Of a stretch of DNA of 64,000 nt, positions 56,207-64,000 are shown piece after piece. The position numbers were made by a program, and so were the translations under genes. The notes beneath the pieces were generated by a model. It worked only from the letters and a program-made list of their open reading frames with translations. It was not told the origin of the DNA and made no database searches. Positions within the stretch are counted from its first letter, which is position 1. Each line of letters begins with the position of its first letter. This DNA is from Actinomyces gaoshouyii (lineage in GTDB: Bacteria > Actinomycetota > Actinomycetes > Actinomycetales > Actinomycetaceae), in the NCBI RefSeq assembly GCF_002072175.1, contig NZ_MVIV01000006.1:88687-152686 (forward strand), given 5' to 3'.

Positions 56207-56212
56207 GGCTCC

Positions 56213-56218
56213 ACGGTA
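56213..56218 (-). promoter_or_regulatory. -10 box for leaderless recQ mRNA
   Basis: TACCGT on the minus strand, 6 nt before ATG 56206. Confidence 0.55.
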
Positions 56219-56392
56219 GCCCGGGGCGATCCGGGCCCACGACGAGCGCTCGTGGAGCGCGTCGCCACCGCGGCATCGGTCACGGGCGGCGGCGCGGGGC
56301 CCGATGGCGCGATCGCCCTCATCCTCGCCGACCCAGCTCCAGCCGCGGCTCACTTCCTGGGACAGGGAGGGCGCTGGGCCCGAGGCTTGCAC

Positions 56393-56630
56393 TATTCTCG
56401 GTTCACCACCTCTCGCGGTGGGGGAAGGCCAGTGATGACACCAAGGGATGGGGCGCACGCCCCCACCAGGACGGAGCGTCCCCTGCGCGCGCCTCGGCGC
56501 CTCGCAGGGGCTGTCATGCGCCGCTGAGGCGCCCGGACGCCTCAGTCCCAAGCCGCGCCCGGCGCGGTTCCGGTCCCAACCACCCACCCCGGACGGCGGC
56601 ACTGCCGCCAGGACCATTGAGGACCGCACC
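56393..56630 (+). promoter_or_regulatory. Promoter and long structured leader of the MetE-family gene
   Basis: TATTCT (56393-56398) can serve as -10, giving a leader of about 225 nt. Successive stems: CCACC/GGTGG (56406-56421), GGGGC/GCCCC (56450-56463), CCCCTGCG/CGCAGGGG (56480-56510), CTGAGGCG/CGCCTCAG (56524-56545) and CCGCGC/GCGCGG (56553-56567). Such an arrangement before a methionine gene suggests a riboswitch or attenuator, but I could not match it to a known class. SD-like GAGGA precedes ATG 56631. Confidence 0.45.
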
Positions 56631-57818
56631 ATGACACGCATCCGCACCACCCACGTCGGCTCCCTTCCCCGTACCGACGCCCTTATCGCCGCCAACAAGG
56701 ACCACCAGGACGGCGCTCTGCCCGATGCCGATTTCGAGGCCGTCATCACCGAGGCCGTCGACTCCGTCATCGCCAGGCAGGCGTCCATCGGCATCGACAT
56801 CGTCAACGACGGCGAGTACGGGCACCTCATGACCCAGTCCGTCGACTACGGCGCCTGGTGGAGCTACTCCTTCCTGCGCTTCTCCGGCCTCGAGGTCCTC
56901 CCCGAGCCCCCGGCGCGCAAGTCCTCGGACAAGCTCGAGCTCGACGCGATGACCGACCGCCGCGACTGGGTGGCCTTCGCCGACGCCTACGCCGACCCGG
57001 CCAGCGGCATCCACATCGCCAACCGCCAGCCCTGGGTGTTCCCCACGGTCACCGGCCCTCTGGCCTACTCCGGTGCCGACCTCGTCGCCCGCGACATCGC
57101 CCTGATCAAGCGCGGCCTGGAAGCGGCGGGCAAGCCGCTCTCCGAGGGCTTCGTCGCCGCCCTGTCCCCGGCGTCGGCGGCGCGCGTGGGCAACACCTAC
57201 TATGAGGATGATGAGGCCGCCGTCTGGGGCTGGGCGGAGGCGCTGCGCGAGGAGTACAAGGCGATCACCGATGCGGGGCTCACCGTCCAGATCGACGCCC
57301 CGGACCTGGCCGAGTCCTGGGACCAGTTCGTCGCCGAGCCGAGCCTCGAGGACTACCGGGCCTTCTCCGCCGTGCGCATCGAGGCTCTCAACCATGCCCT
57401 GGAGGGCATCGACCCCGCCCTCGTGCGCTACCACGTGTGCTGGGGCTCCTGGCACGGCCCGCACTCGACCGATCTGGAGTTCAAGCACATCGTGGACCTC
57501 GCCCTGAGCGTCAACGCCAACGGACTGAGCTTCGAGGCCGCCAACGCCCGCCACGAGCACGAGTGGAGGATCTGGGAGGAGGTCGTGCTTCCCGCTGAGA
57601 AGTACCTCATCCCGGGCGTCGTCTCCCACGCCACCAACGTCGTGGAGCACCCCGAGCTCGTGGCCGAGCGCATCGAGCGCTTCGCGGGCCTCGTGGGCCC
57701 CGAGAGGGTCATCGCCTCCACCGACTGCGGCCTGGGCGGGCGCATCTATCCCTCCATCGCCTGGGCGAAGCTCGAGTCCCTCGCAGCCGGCGCCCGTCTG
57801 GCCAGCGACCGGCTTTGA
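56631..57818 (+). CDS. Cobalamin-independent methionine synthase family protein (MetE C-terminal type)
   Basis: 395 aa, one (beta/alpha)8 barrel of the MetE/UROD superfamily. THVGSLPRTDALI at the N-terminus, IDIVNDGEYGHLM, PTVTGPLAYSG, QIDAPDLAESWDQF, YHVCWGSWHGPHSTD (zinc-ligand HxCxG motif), LSFEAANARHEHEWRIW, and the final ligand region ASTDCGLGGR. It lacks the N-terminal half of full-length MetE, so methyl donor and acceptor are uncertain; homologues are annotated as 5-methyltetrahydropteroyltriglutamate-homocysteine methyltransferase or as epoxyalkane:CoM transferase-like. ATG 56631 chosen by conserved N-terminus. Confidence 0.85.
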   Translation: MTRIRTTHVGSLPRTDALIAANKDHQDGALPDADFEAVITEAVDSVIARQASIGIDIVNDGEYGHLMTQSVDYGAWWSYSFLRFSGLEVLPEPPARKSSDKLELDAMTDRRDWVAFADAYADPASGIHIANRQPWVFPTVTGPLAYSGADLVARDIALIKRGLEAAGKPLSEGFVAALSPASAARVGNTYYEDDEAAVWGWAEALREEYKAITDAGLTVQIDAPDLAESWDQFVAEPSLEDYRAFSAVRIEALNHALEGIDPALVRYHVCWGSWHGPHSTDLEFKHIVDLALSVNANGLSFEAANARHEHEWRIWEEVVLPAEKYLIPGVVSHATNVVEHPELVAERIERFAGLVGPERVIASTDCGLGGRIYPSIAWAKLESLAAGARLASDRL

Positions 57819-57831
57819 GGCCTAGGGGTGG

Positions 57832-57837
57832 CAAAAT
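57832..57837 (+). promoter_or_regulatory. -10 box for leaderless antiporter mRNA
   Basis: CAAAAT, 6 nt, ATG 57844; only 25 bp from the previous stop. Confidence 0.5.
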
Positions 57838-57843
57838 GCCCCC

Positions 57844-59745
57844 ATGACCCTCATCATCATCATCGCCGGGCTCCTGGCGATCGCTGGTGCCAGCCAGATC
57901 AGCGACCGCCTCCGGGTGGCGCCAGCACTGCTGCTCCTGACCCTGGGGATCGCCGTCGGCTTCCTGCCGGTCGTACCCGCGATCGAGATCGAGCCGGGGG
58001 TCATCCTCGAGGGCATCCTCCCGCCGCTCCTGTATGCGACGGCGGTGGCCATCCCCACGATCAGCTTCCGCAGGGAGCTCGCCCCCGTCGCTATCCTCGC
58101 CGTCCTCCTGGTCGCCGTCTCATCGGCGGTGATCGGGGGAGTGCTCACCCTCGTCCTGCCCAGTCTGTCCGTGGCCTGGGCCATCGCCATGGGAGCGGTG
58201 CTCAGCCCCACCGATGCCGTGGCCATCTCCATCGCTCGGCGCCTCGGGGTCACCCAGCGCGTCATCACCGTGCTGGAGGGCGAGGGGCTCCTCAACGACG
58301 CCACCGCCCTGGTGGTGCTGTCCTCAGCGATCTCGGCCGCCGTGGCCGGTCGGACCAGCGCGGGGGTCGTCCTGGGCAGTTTCGCGCTTGCCGTCGTCGT
58401 CGCCGTGGTCGTGGGCTGGATCGTCGGGGAGCTCACCCTGCATCTGCGCGCCCGCGTCACCGATGCCAGCGTCGACACGGTCATCTCCTTCACCGTGCCC
58501 TTCCTCGCCGCAATCCCCGCCGAGCACATGGGCGGCAGCGGCCTGGTGGCGGCCGTCGTCGCCGGCCTGGTGACCGGGCACCGCTCGCCCCGGCTCCTGC
58601 CCCCGGACCACCGCATCGCCGGCAACGAGACCTGGCGCACCGTCGAGCTCGTCCTCGAGGGGTTCATCTTCCTGGTCATGGGCCTGCAGCTGTTCGGGAT
58701 CGTGGAGGACGTGCGCGCCGAGGGCCCCTCGATCACCACCGCCGTCTGGCTCGCCGTCCTAGCCGGGGTCCTCACCGTCGCCGTGCGAGCCGCCATCGTC
58801 GCCCCGATGCTCCTGTGGCTGCGCCGCCGGGGAGCGCGCCTGGCCGAGAGATGGGACGGGATGGGCGAGCCCCTCCAGGAATTCGAGGAGCGCTGCCGGG
58901 CGATCGCCCGCGGCGAGGTCCCCGAGGACATGCTCGTTCCCTGGGATCGCCGCCGCCGTGGCGTGCAGCGCAGGCTCAAGGGCCTGGCCAAGGGGCGCCG
59001 AGGGACGGGGCACGCGCATGCGCAGGCCCACGCCGCGCGGACCATCGACAGGATCCGGCGGGTCGACGCCGATATGGCCTACTACCAGCAGGTCCCCCTC
59101 GGCGCCCGCGAGGGGACGATTATCGTGTGGGCGGGGATGCGCGGCGCCGTCACGCTCGCCGCCGCCCAGACCCTTCCCGCCGCCGCCCCCAACCGCCCCT
59201 TCCTCCTGCTCATCGCGATCCTCGTCGCTGCCGGCTCCCTGGTCTTCCAGGGCCTGACCCTGCCGTGGATGGTCAGGGCCGTCAGGCCGACGATGGAGGG
59301 CCCCACCGATGAGGCCGAGCGCCGCGAGCTCATGGGGCTTCTCATCTCCGTGGCCAAGGACGTCATCCCGGAGCGCGAGGACCATCCGCTCACCGACGAC
59401 GGCCGCAGGCGCATCGCCTCGGCCTCCCAGGGGGCCTCCGCCCTCGTGGCCCACGCGGCCCGCGAGGGGGCACCGGAGAGCGGTGAGGAGGCGGACTGGG
59501 CCGTGCAGCGGGCGGAGGCGCACGCGCGGGCGGTCTCCCTCGACATCGTCCGGGCCCAGCGCCAGGCCCTGCTCGACGCAGGCGAGCTCGGCCTCTACTC
59601 CGCCGGGCTCATCGAGTACGCCCTGACCCGTCTCGACTACGAGGAGATCATCCTGGTCTATCGGGAGGCCATCAACGAGGCCCCGCCGGACCGGGGCATC
59701 CCGGCGCCATCGGGCGATGGTACGGTGCCGTCGACGGCACCGTAG
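57844..59745 (+). CDS. CPA1 family Na+/H+ antiporter
   Basis: 633 aa. About 12 membrane segments in the first ~490 residues with the CPA1 signatures GAVLSPTDAVAISIARRLGV, EGEGLLNDATALVV (ion-binding ND), and MRGAVTLAAAQTLP. A hydrophilic insertion of ~90 residues (ERWDGMGEPLQEFEERCRAIARG...RIRRVDADMAYYQQ) sits before the last helices, and a cytosolic C-terminal domain of ~140 residues follows. Exchanges Na+ (or K+) for H+ in pH and salt homeostasis. The stop codon lies inside the palindrome at the hisC promoter. Confidence 0.9.
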   Translation: MTLIIIIAGLLAIAGASQISDRLRVAPALLLLTLGIAVGFLPVVPAIEIEPGVILEGILPPLLYATAVAIPTISFRRELAPVAILAVLLVAVSSAVIGGVLTLVLPSLSVAWAIAMGAVLSPTDAVAISIARRLGVTQRVITVLEGEGLLNDATALVVLSSAISAAVAGRTSAGVVLGSFALAVVVAVVVGWIVGELTLHLRARVTDASVDTVISFTVPFLAAIPAEHMGGSGLVAAVVAGLVTGHRSPRLLPPDHRIAGNETWRTVELVLEGFIFLVMGLQLFGIVEDVRAEGPSITTAVWLAVLAGVLTVAVRAAIVAPMLLWLRRRGARLAERWDGMGEPLQEFEERCRAIARGEVPEDMLVPWDRRRRGVQRRLKGLAKGRRGTGHAHAQAHAARTIDRIRRVDADMAYYQQVPLGAREGTIIVWAGMRGAVTLAAAQTLPAAAPNRPFLLLIAILVAAGSLVFQGLTLPWMVRAVRPTMEGPTDEAERRELMGLLISVAKDVIPEREDHPLTDDGRRRIASASQGASALVAHAAREGAPESGEEADWAVQRAEAHARAVSLDIVRAQRQALLDAGELGLYSAGLIEYALTRLDYEEIILVYREAINEAPPDRGIPAPSGDGTVPSTAP

Positions 59746-59748
59746 ACT
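59721..59748. promoter_or_regulatory. Perfect 24-bp palindrome overlapping the hisC -10 box
   Basis: TACGGTGCCGTC (59721-59732) followed directly by its reverse complement (59733-59744). Its right end overlaps the antiporter stop codon and the -10 box TAGACT (59743-59748) of hisC. Read as DNA it is an operator ideally placed to repress hisC; read as RNA it is a 10-bp stem with a TCGA loop that could end the antiporter transcript. Confidence 0.6.
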
Positions 59749-59756
59749 CAATGCCC

Positions 59757-60914
59757 GTGAGCAGCCTTCCCATTCGCCCCGGGCTCGAGGGCGAGACCCC
59801 CTACGGCGCCCCGGAATTGGATGTTCCCGTGCGCCTCAACGTCAATGAGAGCCCCTACGCGCCCAGCGGCGCCATCATCGCGGATATCGCCGACGCCGTC
59901 GCCCGGGCGGCGTCCGGTCTCAACCGCTACCCGGACCGCGACTTCCCCGCCCTGCGCCAGGCCCTGGCCGATTACCTCGCCGTCGAGTCCAGCGCGCGCC
60001 TGGGGGCGGATCAGATCTGGGCGGCCAACGGCTCCAACGAGGTCATGCTCCACCTCCTCCAGGCCTTCGGCGGCCCCGGGAGGGCCTGCCTGTCCCTCAC
60101 CCCCACGTACTCCATGTACCCCGAGTACGCTCGCGACACCCTCACCGAGTACGTGACGATCCCGCGCAGGGAAGACTTCACCATCGACGTCGATGCCACC
60201 GCGGCCGTCATCGCCGAGCGCCAACCGGCCGTGCTCATCACTGCCAGCCCCAACAACCCCACCGGCACCGCCCTGCCCCTGGCCGCGGCGCGCGCCCTGC
60301 TGGAGGCCGCCCGCGGCAACGGACCCACTGCCGCCGATGGCTCTCCCACCGACTGCGTCGTCGTCATCGACGAGGCCTACGCGGAGTTCCGCCGGCCCGG
60401 CGTGCCCAGCGCGCTGGAGCTCCTCGAGAGCAACCCGCACCTGGCCGTGTCCCGCACCATGAGCAAGGCCTTCGGCGCCGCCGGCCTGCGCCTGGGCTAC
60501 CTCGCCGCCTCCCGCGAGCTGGTCGACATGCTGCGCGTCGTGCGCCTGCCCTACCACCTCTCCGCGATCACCCAGGCCGCCGCCCTGGCGGCCCTGGCCC
60601 ACCGGGAGGAGCTCATGGGGCAGGTCGCCTCCCTGCGCGAGGAGCGCGACTGCCTCGTGGCCTGGCTGCGCTCCCAGGGCCTGACCGCCCACGAGTCCGA
60701 CGCCAACTTCGTGCTCTTCGGCCCCTTCGCCGATCGACATCGTGTCTGGCAGGATCTCCTTGACGACGGCGTGCTCATCCGCGTCGTCGGCCCCGAGGGG
60801 TTCCTGCGCGCCAGCGTGGGGACGCCCGAGGAGATGGCGGCCTTCCGAGCCGCCCTGACCAAGGCCCTCAGCGGCGCTCGCGCCGTCGGCCCCGACCCCC
60901 AGGAGCCCGCATGA
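59757..60914 (+). CDS. hisC: Histidinol-phosphate aminotransferase
   Basis: 385 aa class II PLP aminotransferase (step 7 of histidine synthesis). [65 protein letters not shown], and the PLP lysine in [17 protein letters not shown]. The in-frame ATG at 59751 is only 2 nt behind the -10 box, so GTG 59757 (8 nt) is the likelier start. ATGA overlap with hisB. Confidence 0.93.
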   Translation: MSSLPIRPGLEGETPYGAPELDVPVRLNVNESPYAPSGAIIADIADAVARAASGLNRYPDRDFPALRQALADYLAVESSARLGADQIWAANGSNEVMLHLLQAFGGPGRACLSLTPTYSMYPEYARDTLTEYVTIPRREDFTIDVDATAAVIAERQPAVLITASPNNPTGTALPLAAARALLEAARGNGPTAADGSPTDCVVVIDEAYAEFRRPGVPSALELLESNPHLAVSRTMSKAFGAAGLRLGYLAASRELVDMLRVVRLPYHLSAITQAAALAALAHREELMGQVASLREERDCLVAWLRSQGLTAHESDANFVLFGPFADRHRVWQDLLDDGVLIRVVGPEGFLRASVGTPEEMAAFRAALTKALSGARAVGPDPQEPA

Positions 60915-61537
60915 GCAGCACCGTCAGCCGCATCAGCGCCGCCCGTACAGCCCGCATCGAGCGGACCACGAGCGAGTCCAGTGTTGTCGTCGACCTCGAT
61001 CTCGACGGCACCGGCGCCACCGACATCGCCACCACCGTCCCCTTCTGGGACCACATGCTCACCGCGCTGGGCAAGCACTCGCTCATGAACCTCACCGTGC
61101 GGGCCACGGGGGACACCCATATCGACGTCCACCACACCGTGGAGGACACCGCCATCTGCATCGGCGAGGCCCTACGCCAGGCCTTGGGGGACAAGAGCGG
61201 CATCCGCCGCTTCGGCGACGCCTCCGTCCCTCTCGACGAGGCCTTGGCCACCGCTGTCGTCGACATCTCTGGGCGCCCCTACCTCGTCCACGCCGGCGAG
61301 TCCGAGGCCTTCGCCCATCACCTCATCGGCGGCCACTTCACCGGTTCCATGGTTCGCCACGCCCTGGAGGCCATCGCCTACCACGCCGGCATCTGCCTGC
61401 ACGTGCGCGTCATCTCCGGGCGCGACCCCCACCATATCGCCGAGGCCGAGTTCAAAGCCCTCGCGCGAGCCCTGCGCACCGCCGTCGAGCCCGACCCGCG
61501 GGTGGACGGCATCCCCTCCACGAAGGGAGCCCTGTGA
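60911..61537 (+). CDS. hisB: Imidazoleglycerol-phosphate dehydratase
   Basis: 208 aa, single-domain IGPD (no phosphatase domain). [68 protein letters not shown] (Mn-binding HHxxED), and [25 protein letters not shown]...[19 protein letters not shown]. Dehydrates IGP to imidazole acetol phosphate. Overlaps hisC and the next gene by 4 nt. Confidence 0.95.
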   Translation: MSSTVSRISAARTARIERTTSESSVVVDLDLDGTGATDIATTVPFWDHMLTALGKHSLMNLTVRATGDTHIDVHHTVEDTAICIGEALRQALGDKSGIRRFGDASVPLDEALATAVVDISGRPYLVHAGESEAFAHHLIGGHFTGSMVRHALEAIAYHAGICLHVRVISGRDPHHIAEAEFKALARALRTAVEPDPRVDGIPSTKGAL

Positions 61538-62262
61538 TGAACGACCAGACCACCCCCGACGGGGCCCGCCCCGACGACGCCGACCGCATCGACGACCAGT
61601 TCGCCGCCCTCGTGGAGGGCCTCGACCTGGGCGGCGCCGAGGGCGCCATCGGGGAGAGCCCCGAGAGCCCCACCGCCGCGGGTGGGACGGCGGGGGCCTC
61701 GGACGGGGGTACGGTCGACCCCGCGCCGACTGGCTCCCCGGCCGCGCGCGCCCTCAAGATCGCCGTCGTCCTCACGCCCCTGCCCACCGCAGAGGCCCTC
61801 GCTTCCCTATGCGCTATGAGCGGGCTCGACTGCGTTGCCGTGCCCGCCTCCTCGGGCGCTTTCGCTGTCAAGGAGTTCGCCTCCGCCCACGCCGAATGGG
61901 ACATCGCCGAGCTCCTGGGCGGCTCGGAGAATGAGCCGGCCGAGGCCGCTGAGCTCGCCGCCACCCTATCCCGCCTGAGCCGCGGCGGATCCGTGCTGCT
62001 CACCGCGGACCTGGCCACCGATGTCGGTATCGAGGAAGGCCTGTCCGGAACGATCACCGCGCGCCGTTTCGCCGGTGGCAGGCCGGGAGAGGAGGCCTCC
62101 GCCGGCCTCATCCTGTCCCAGATGGATCAGATCGTCGAGGACGTGCTGCTCGGTATCCTCCGACCGGAGGATGCCCCCGGGGCCATGCTGACCAGTGAGA
62201 TCAAGGCCGGGCGCGCGATGCGCTGGATCGGGCGCGGCCTGCGCCGCCCCGGAACAGACTGA
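61534..62262 (+). CDS. Conserved-looking protein of unknown function in the his operon
   Basis: 242 aa (GTG 61534, or ATG 61537). First ~65 residues acidic, Gly/Ala/Asp-rich and disordered; from ~70 an alpha/beta domain: [84 protein letters not shown], and a basic C-terminus. No catalytic motif or membrane segment recognised. Overlapping hisB and lying before hisH, it is probably co-translated with the histidine genes; whether it acts in the pathway is unknown. Confidence 0.7.
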   Translation: MMNDQTTPDGARPDDADRIDDQFAALVEGLDLGGAEGAIGESPESPTAAGGTAGASDGGTVDPAPTGSPAARALKIAVVLTPLPTAEALASLCAMSGLDCVAVPASSGAFAVKEFASAHAEWDIAELLGGSENEPAEAAELAATLSRLSRGGSVLLTADLATDVGIEEGLSGTITARRFAGGRPGEEASAGLILSQMDQIVEDVLLGILRPEDAPGAMLTSEIKAGRAMRWIGRGLRRPGTD

Positions 62263-62368
62263 GGAGGGCCGCCCGCGGCCCTGCGACCATCAGGGTCCCA
62301 TCACCCAGCGCCTCGCGCGGGCGCGCACGCTCCCCGGACCCCTGAGCGGCCGTTGGCGATGACGCCGG

Positions 62369-62374
62369 TAGACT
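62369..62374 (+). promoter_or_regulatory. -10 box for leaderless hisH mRNA
   Basis: TAGACT, 7 nt, ATG 62382, in the 119-bp gap after the unknown gene; indicates a second promoter within the his block. Confidence 0.6.
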
Positions 62375-62381
62375 CCCGGGC

Positions 62382-63020
62382 ATGCCCTCACCCCGCGTCG
62401 TCGTCCTCAACTACGGCTCCGGCAATGTGCGCTCGGCCGTTCGTGCCCTGGAGCGCGTCGGCGCGCGGGTCGACCTCACCGCCGACGCCGGCTCCGTGGA
62501 GTCCGCCGATGGGCTCCTCGTCCCCGGCGTGGGGGCCTTCGGCGCCGTCATGGAGATGCTGCGCGCCGTGGACGCCCCCCGGCTCATCGAGCGCCGCCTG
62601 GCCGGCGGTCGCCCCGTGCTGGGCATCTGCGTGGGCATGCAGGTCATGTTCGAGTCGAGTCAGGAGCATGGCTCCACCATCCCGGGGCTCGCCCAGTGGG
62701 AGGGGGAGGTAAGCCGTCTCGACGCCCCCGTGGTCCCGCACATGGGATGGTCCGAGGTACGCCCGCCCGCTGGCAGTGACCTGTTCGACGGCGTCGCCGA
62801 CCAGCGCTTCTACTTCGTCCACTCCTACGCCGCCAAGACGGACCCGGAGGCGGGGCTGGGGCCATCCGCGACGCGCCCGCCGCTGCCCACCTGGGCGCAT
62901 CATGGCGAGGACTTCCTGGCCGCCGTCGAGAACGGCCCCCTGTCCGCCACCCAGTTCCACCCCGAGAAGTCCGGCGACGCCGGGGCCGAGCTCCTGCGCA
63001 ACTGGCTGGGCGCGCTCTGA
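62382..63020 (+). CDS. hisH: Imidazole glycerol phosphate synthase, glutaminase subunit
   Basis: 212 aa class I amidotransferase. VVLNYGSGNVRSAVRALERVG, oxyanion PGVGAFGAVMEML, nucleophile elbow GICVGMQVMFE (Cys), VPHMGWSEV, FYFVHSYAA (His region), and ATQFHPEKSGDAG (catalytic His-Glu). Supplies ammonia to HisF, which is not in the window. Leaderless start. Confidence 0.94.
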   Translation: MPSPRVVVLNYGSGNVRSAVRALERVGARVDLTADAGSVESADGLLVPGVGAFGAVMEMLRAVDAPRLIERRLAGGRPVLGICVGMQVMFESSQEHGSTIPGLAQWEGEVSRLDAPVVPHMGWSEVRPPAGSDLFDGVADQRFYFVHSYAAKTDPEAGLGPSATRPPLPTWAHHGEDFLAAVENGPLSATQFHPEKSGDAGAELLRNWLGAL

Positions 63021-63125
63021 ACGGCGCATGAGCCCTCACCACTGACCCGATCTCCACCGCATCACGCCCACCGCATACCGCTGCGCTCCTCGCGCGCCGC
63101 CCCGAGACCACCCAGGAGACCCCTT

Positions 63126-63857
63126 ATGCTCACGCTTCTTCCCGCCGTCGACGTCGCCCATGGCAAGGCCGTCCGCCTGCACCAGGGCGAGGCCGGATCG
63201 GAGACCGACTACGGCAGCCCCGTGGACGCAGCCCTCGACTGGGCCCGCGCGGGTGCGGAATGGATCCACCTGGTGGATCTCGATGCCGCCTTCGAGCGGG
63301 GCTCCAACGCCGAGCTGCTGGCCCGCATCGTCGGCGAGGTCGGGGTGAAGGTGGAGCTGTCCGGCGGCATCCGCGACGATGCCTCCCTGGAGCGCGCGCT
63401 CGCCGCCGGCGCCGCACGGGTCAACCTGGGCACTGCCGCGCTGAGGGACCCGGACTGGACGGCGCGGGCCATCGCCGAGCACGGGGAGGCCATTGCCGTA
63501 GGGCTCGATGTGCGCGGGACGACGCTAGCTGCGCGCGGCTGGACGGAGGAGGGCGGAGACCTCTGGGAGGCCCTGGAGCGCCTCAACGCGGCGGGATGCT
63601 CGCGCTACGTGGTCACTGACGTCACCCGCGACGGCACTCTCACCGGGCCGAACACGCAACTGCTGCGCCGGGTGTGCGAGCGCACCAGCGCGCCCGTGGT
63701 GGCCTCCGGGGGGATCTCCTCACTGGACGACATTCACGCGCTCACGGAGTTGGTGGGGATCGGCGTGGATTCCGCGATCATCGGCAAGGCCCTCTACAAC
63801 GGCAATTTCACCCTCGAGGAGGCCCTGGAGATCGCCGGTTCCGCCCGCACCGCCTGA
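63126..63857 (+). CDS. hisA: Phosphoribosyl isomerase (HisA, possibly bifunctional PriA)
   Basis: 243 aa (beta/alpha)8 barrel. [29 protein letters not shown] (catalytic Asp on strand 1), [75 protein letters not shown] (catalytic Asp), and [16 protein letters not shown]. Actinobacterial members (PriA) often also isomerise phosphoribosylanthranilate for tryptophan; family members in Actinomycetaceae are known to have drifted between dual and single activity. SD AGGAG upstream. Confidence 0.92.
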   Translation: MLTLLPAVDVAHGKAVRLHQGEAGSETDYGSPVDAALDWARAGAEWIHLVDLDAAFERGSNAELLARIVGEVGVKVELSGGIRDDASLERALAAGAARVNLGTAALRDPDWTARAIAEHGEAIAVGLDVRGTTLAARGWTEEGGDLWEALERLNAAGCSRYVVTDVTRDGTLTGPNTQLLRRVCERTSAPVVASGGISSLDDIHALTELVGIGVDSAIIGKALYNGNFTLEEALEIAGSARTA

Positions 63858-63917
63858 TCCCTCCCCATCCCGTCCTTCCCCTTCGCCGAGGTTGGTTGTT
63901 GTTGGGGGTGGGGTGGG
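63858..63917. other. Gap between hisA and the convergent partial gene
   Basis: Pyrimidine-rich at first, turning abruptly into G/T-rich sequence at about 63890. No hairpin terminator seen for hisA. Confidence 0.4.
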
Positions 63918-64000
63918 TTAGTGGTTGTGGTGGTGTTGGGTGTCGTTGGTGAGGTAGGGGGTGAGGCGGTGGATGGTTAGGGGTGGGGTGGTTTGGGTGG
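63918..64000 (-). CDS. 3' end of an unidentified minus-strand gene (partial)
   Basis: Reading the minus strand from the right edge gives TQTTPPLTIHRLTPYLTNDTQHHHNH and a TAA stop (63918-63920). Almost every codon ends in C, but first and second positions are rich in A and C, unlike neighbours, giving a strongly G/T-biased plus strand. This composition suggests a horizontally acquired or mobile-element gene, but 26 residues are too few to name it. Confidence 0.4.
   Translation of the reverse strand, partial: TQTTPPLTIHRLTPYLTNDTQHHHNH

Noticed and set aside
56400..56470. SAM-IV or cobalamin riboswitch before the MetE-family gene
   Set aside because: Only short words match; the pairing arms that define either class could not be found, so it is kept as an unclassified leader.
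56207..56830. N-terminal extension of recQ by about 200 codons
   Set aside because: It would run antisense through the MetE leader and coding start; ATG 56206 has its own -10 box and begins the conserved helicase.
59751..59753. ATG 59751 as hisC start
   Set aside because: Lies 2 nt behind the -10 box, upstream of any possible transcription start; GTG 59757 in the same frame fits.

Overview
The window is GC-rich chromosomal DNA of an actinobacterium, most likely of the Actinomycetaceae (Actinomyces/Schaalia type; the genus is an inference). Supporting signs are the actinobacterial division/cell-wall cluster without ftsA but with sepF, yggT and wag31/divIVA downstream of ftsZ; family markers such as HelD, DUF3040 and PAC2 proteins; a pnp-M16 peptidase-dapB block; and many start codons 6-8 nt behind a TANNNT-like -10 box, the signature of leaderless mRNAs.

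Layout: (1) 1-5.4 kb: tail of pnp, M16 peptidase, dapB, a GNAT enzyme, a 3-hydroxyisobutyrate-dehydrogenase-like protein and dapA. (2) 5.4-14.3 kb: an aldo/keto reductase remnant, a long-chain acyl-CoA ligase, an RNA-polymerase-associated HelD-like helicase, a PAC2 protein, a spermidine-synthase-like protein, DNA polymerase IV and a DUF3040 membrane protein. (3) 14.7-36.4 kb: the dcw cluster mraZ-rsmH-ftsL-ftsI-murE-murF-mraY-murD-ftsW-murG-murC-ftsQ-ftsZ, then pgeF-sepF-yggT-wag31 and lspA-rluD-GNAT. It makes lipid II, polymerises and crosslinks septal peptidoglycan, and positions the Z-ring and polar growth. An array of 10-bp-spaced GTGGAG boxes before mraZ looks like the MraZ operator. (4) 36.6-46.1 kb: dnaE, a small S4 RNA-binding protein, a secreted beta-helix protein with tandem repeats, two unknown proteins and hisD, which ends in a strong hairpin. 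(5) 46.1-53.8 kb: a six-gene locus that looks like a synthase-dependent exopolysaccharide operon (small membrane protein, processive GT2, anchored jelly-roll protein, UDP-GlcNAc 2-epimerase, DUF2334 deacetylase-like protein, clan GH-A hydrolase), behind an unusually AT-rich upstream region with two perfect palindromes. (6) 53.9-59.7 kb: a RecQ helicase with a C-terminal phosphoribosyltransferase domain, a MetE-family protein behind a structured leader, and a CPA1 Na+/H+ antiporter. (7) 59.7-63.9 kb: hisC-hisB-unknown-hisH-hisA, separated from hisD by regions 5-6. The last 83 bases hold the 3' end of a minus-strand gene of different base composition.

The strongest candidates for something undescribed are the exopolysaccharide locus splitting the his genes, a pair of ~130-bp terminal-inverted-repeat elements whose inner parts are in opposite orientation, and a perfect 24-bp palindrome overlapping the hisC promoter that shares an 11-mer with the acyl-CoA ligase promoter. 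Start codons were re-chosen wherever promoter, SD or family-length evidence contradicted the longest open frame. No rRNA, tRNA, CRISPR or complete insertion sequence was seen.
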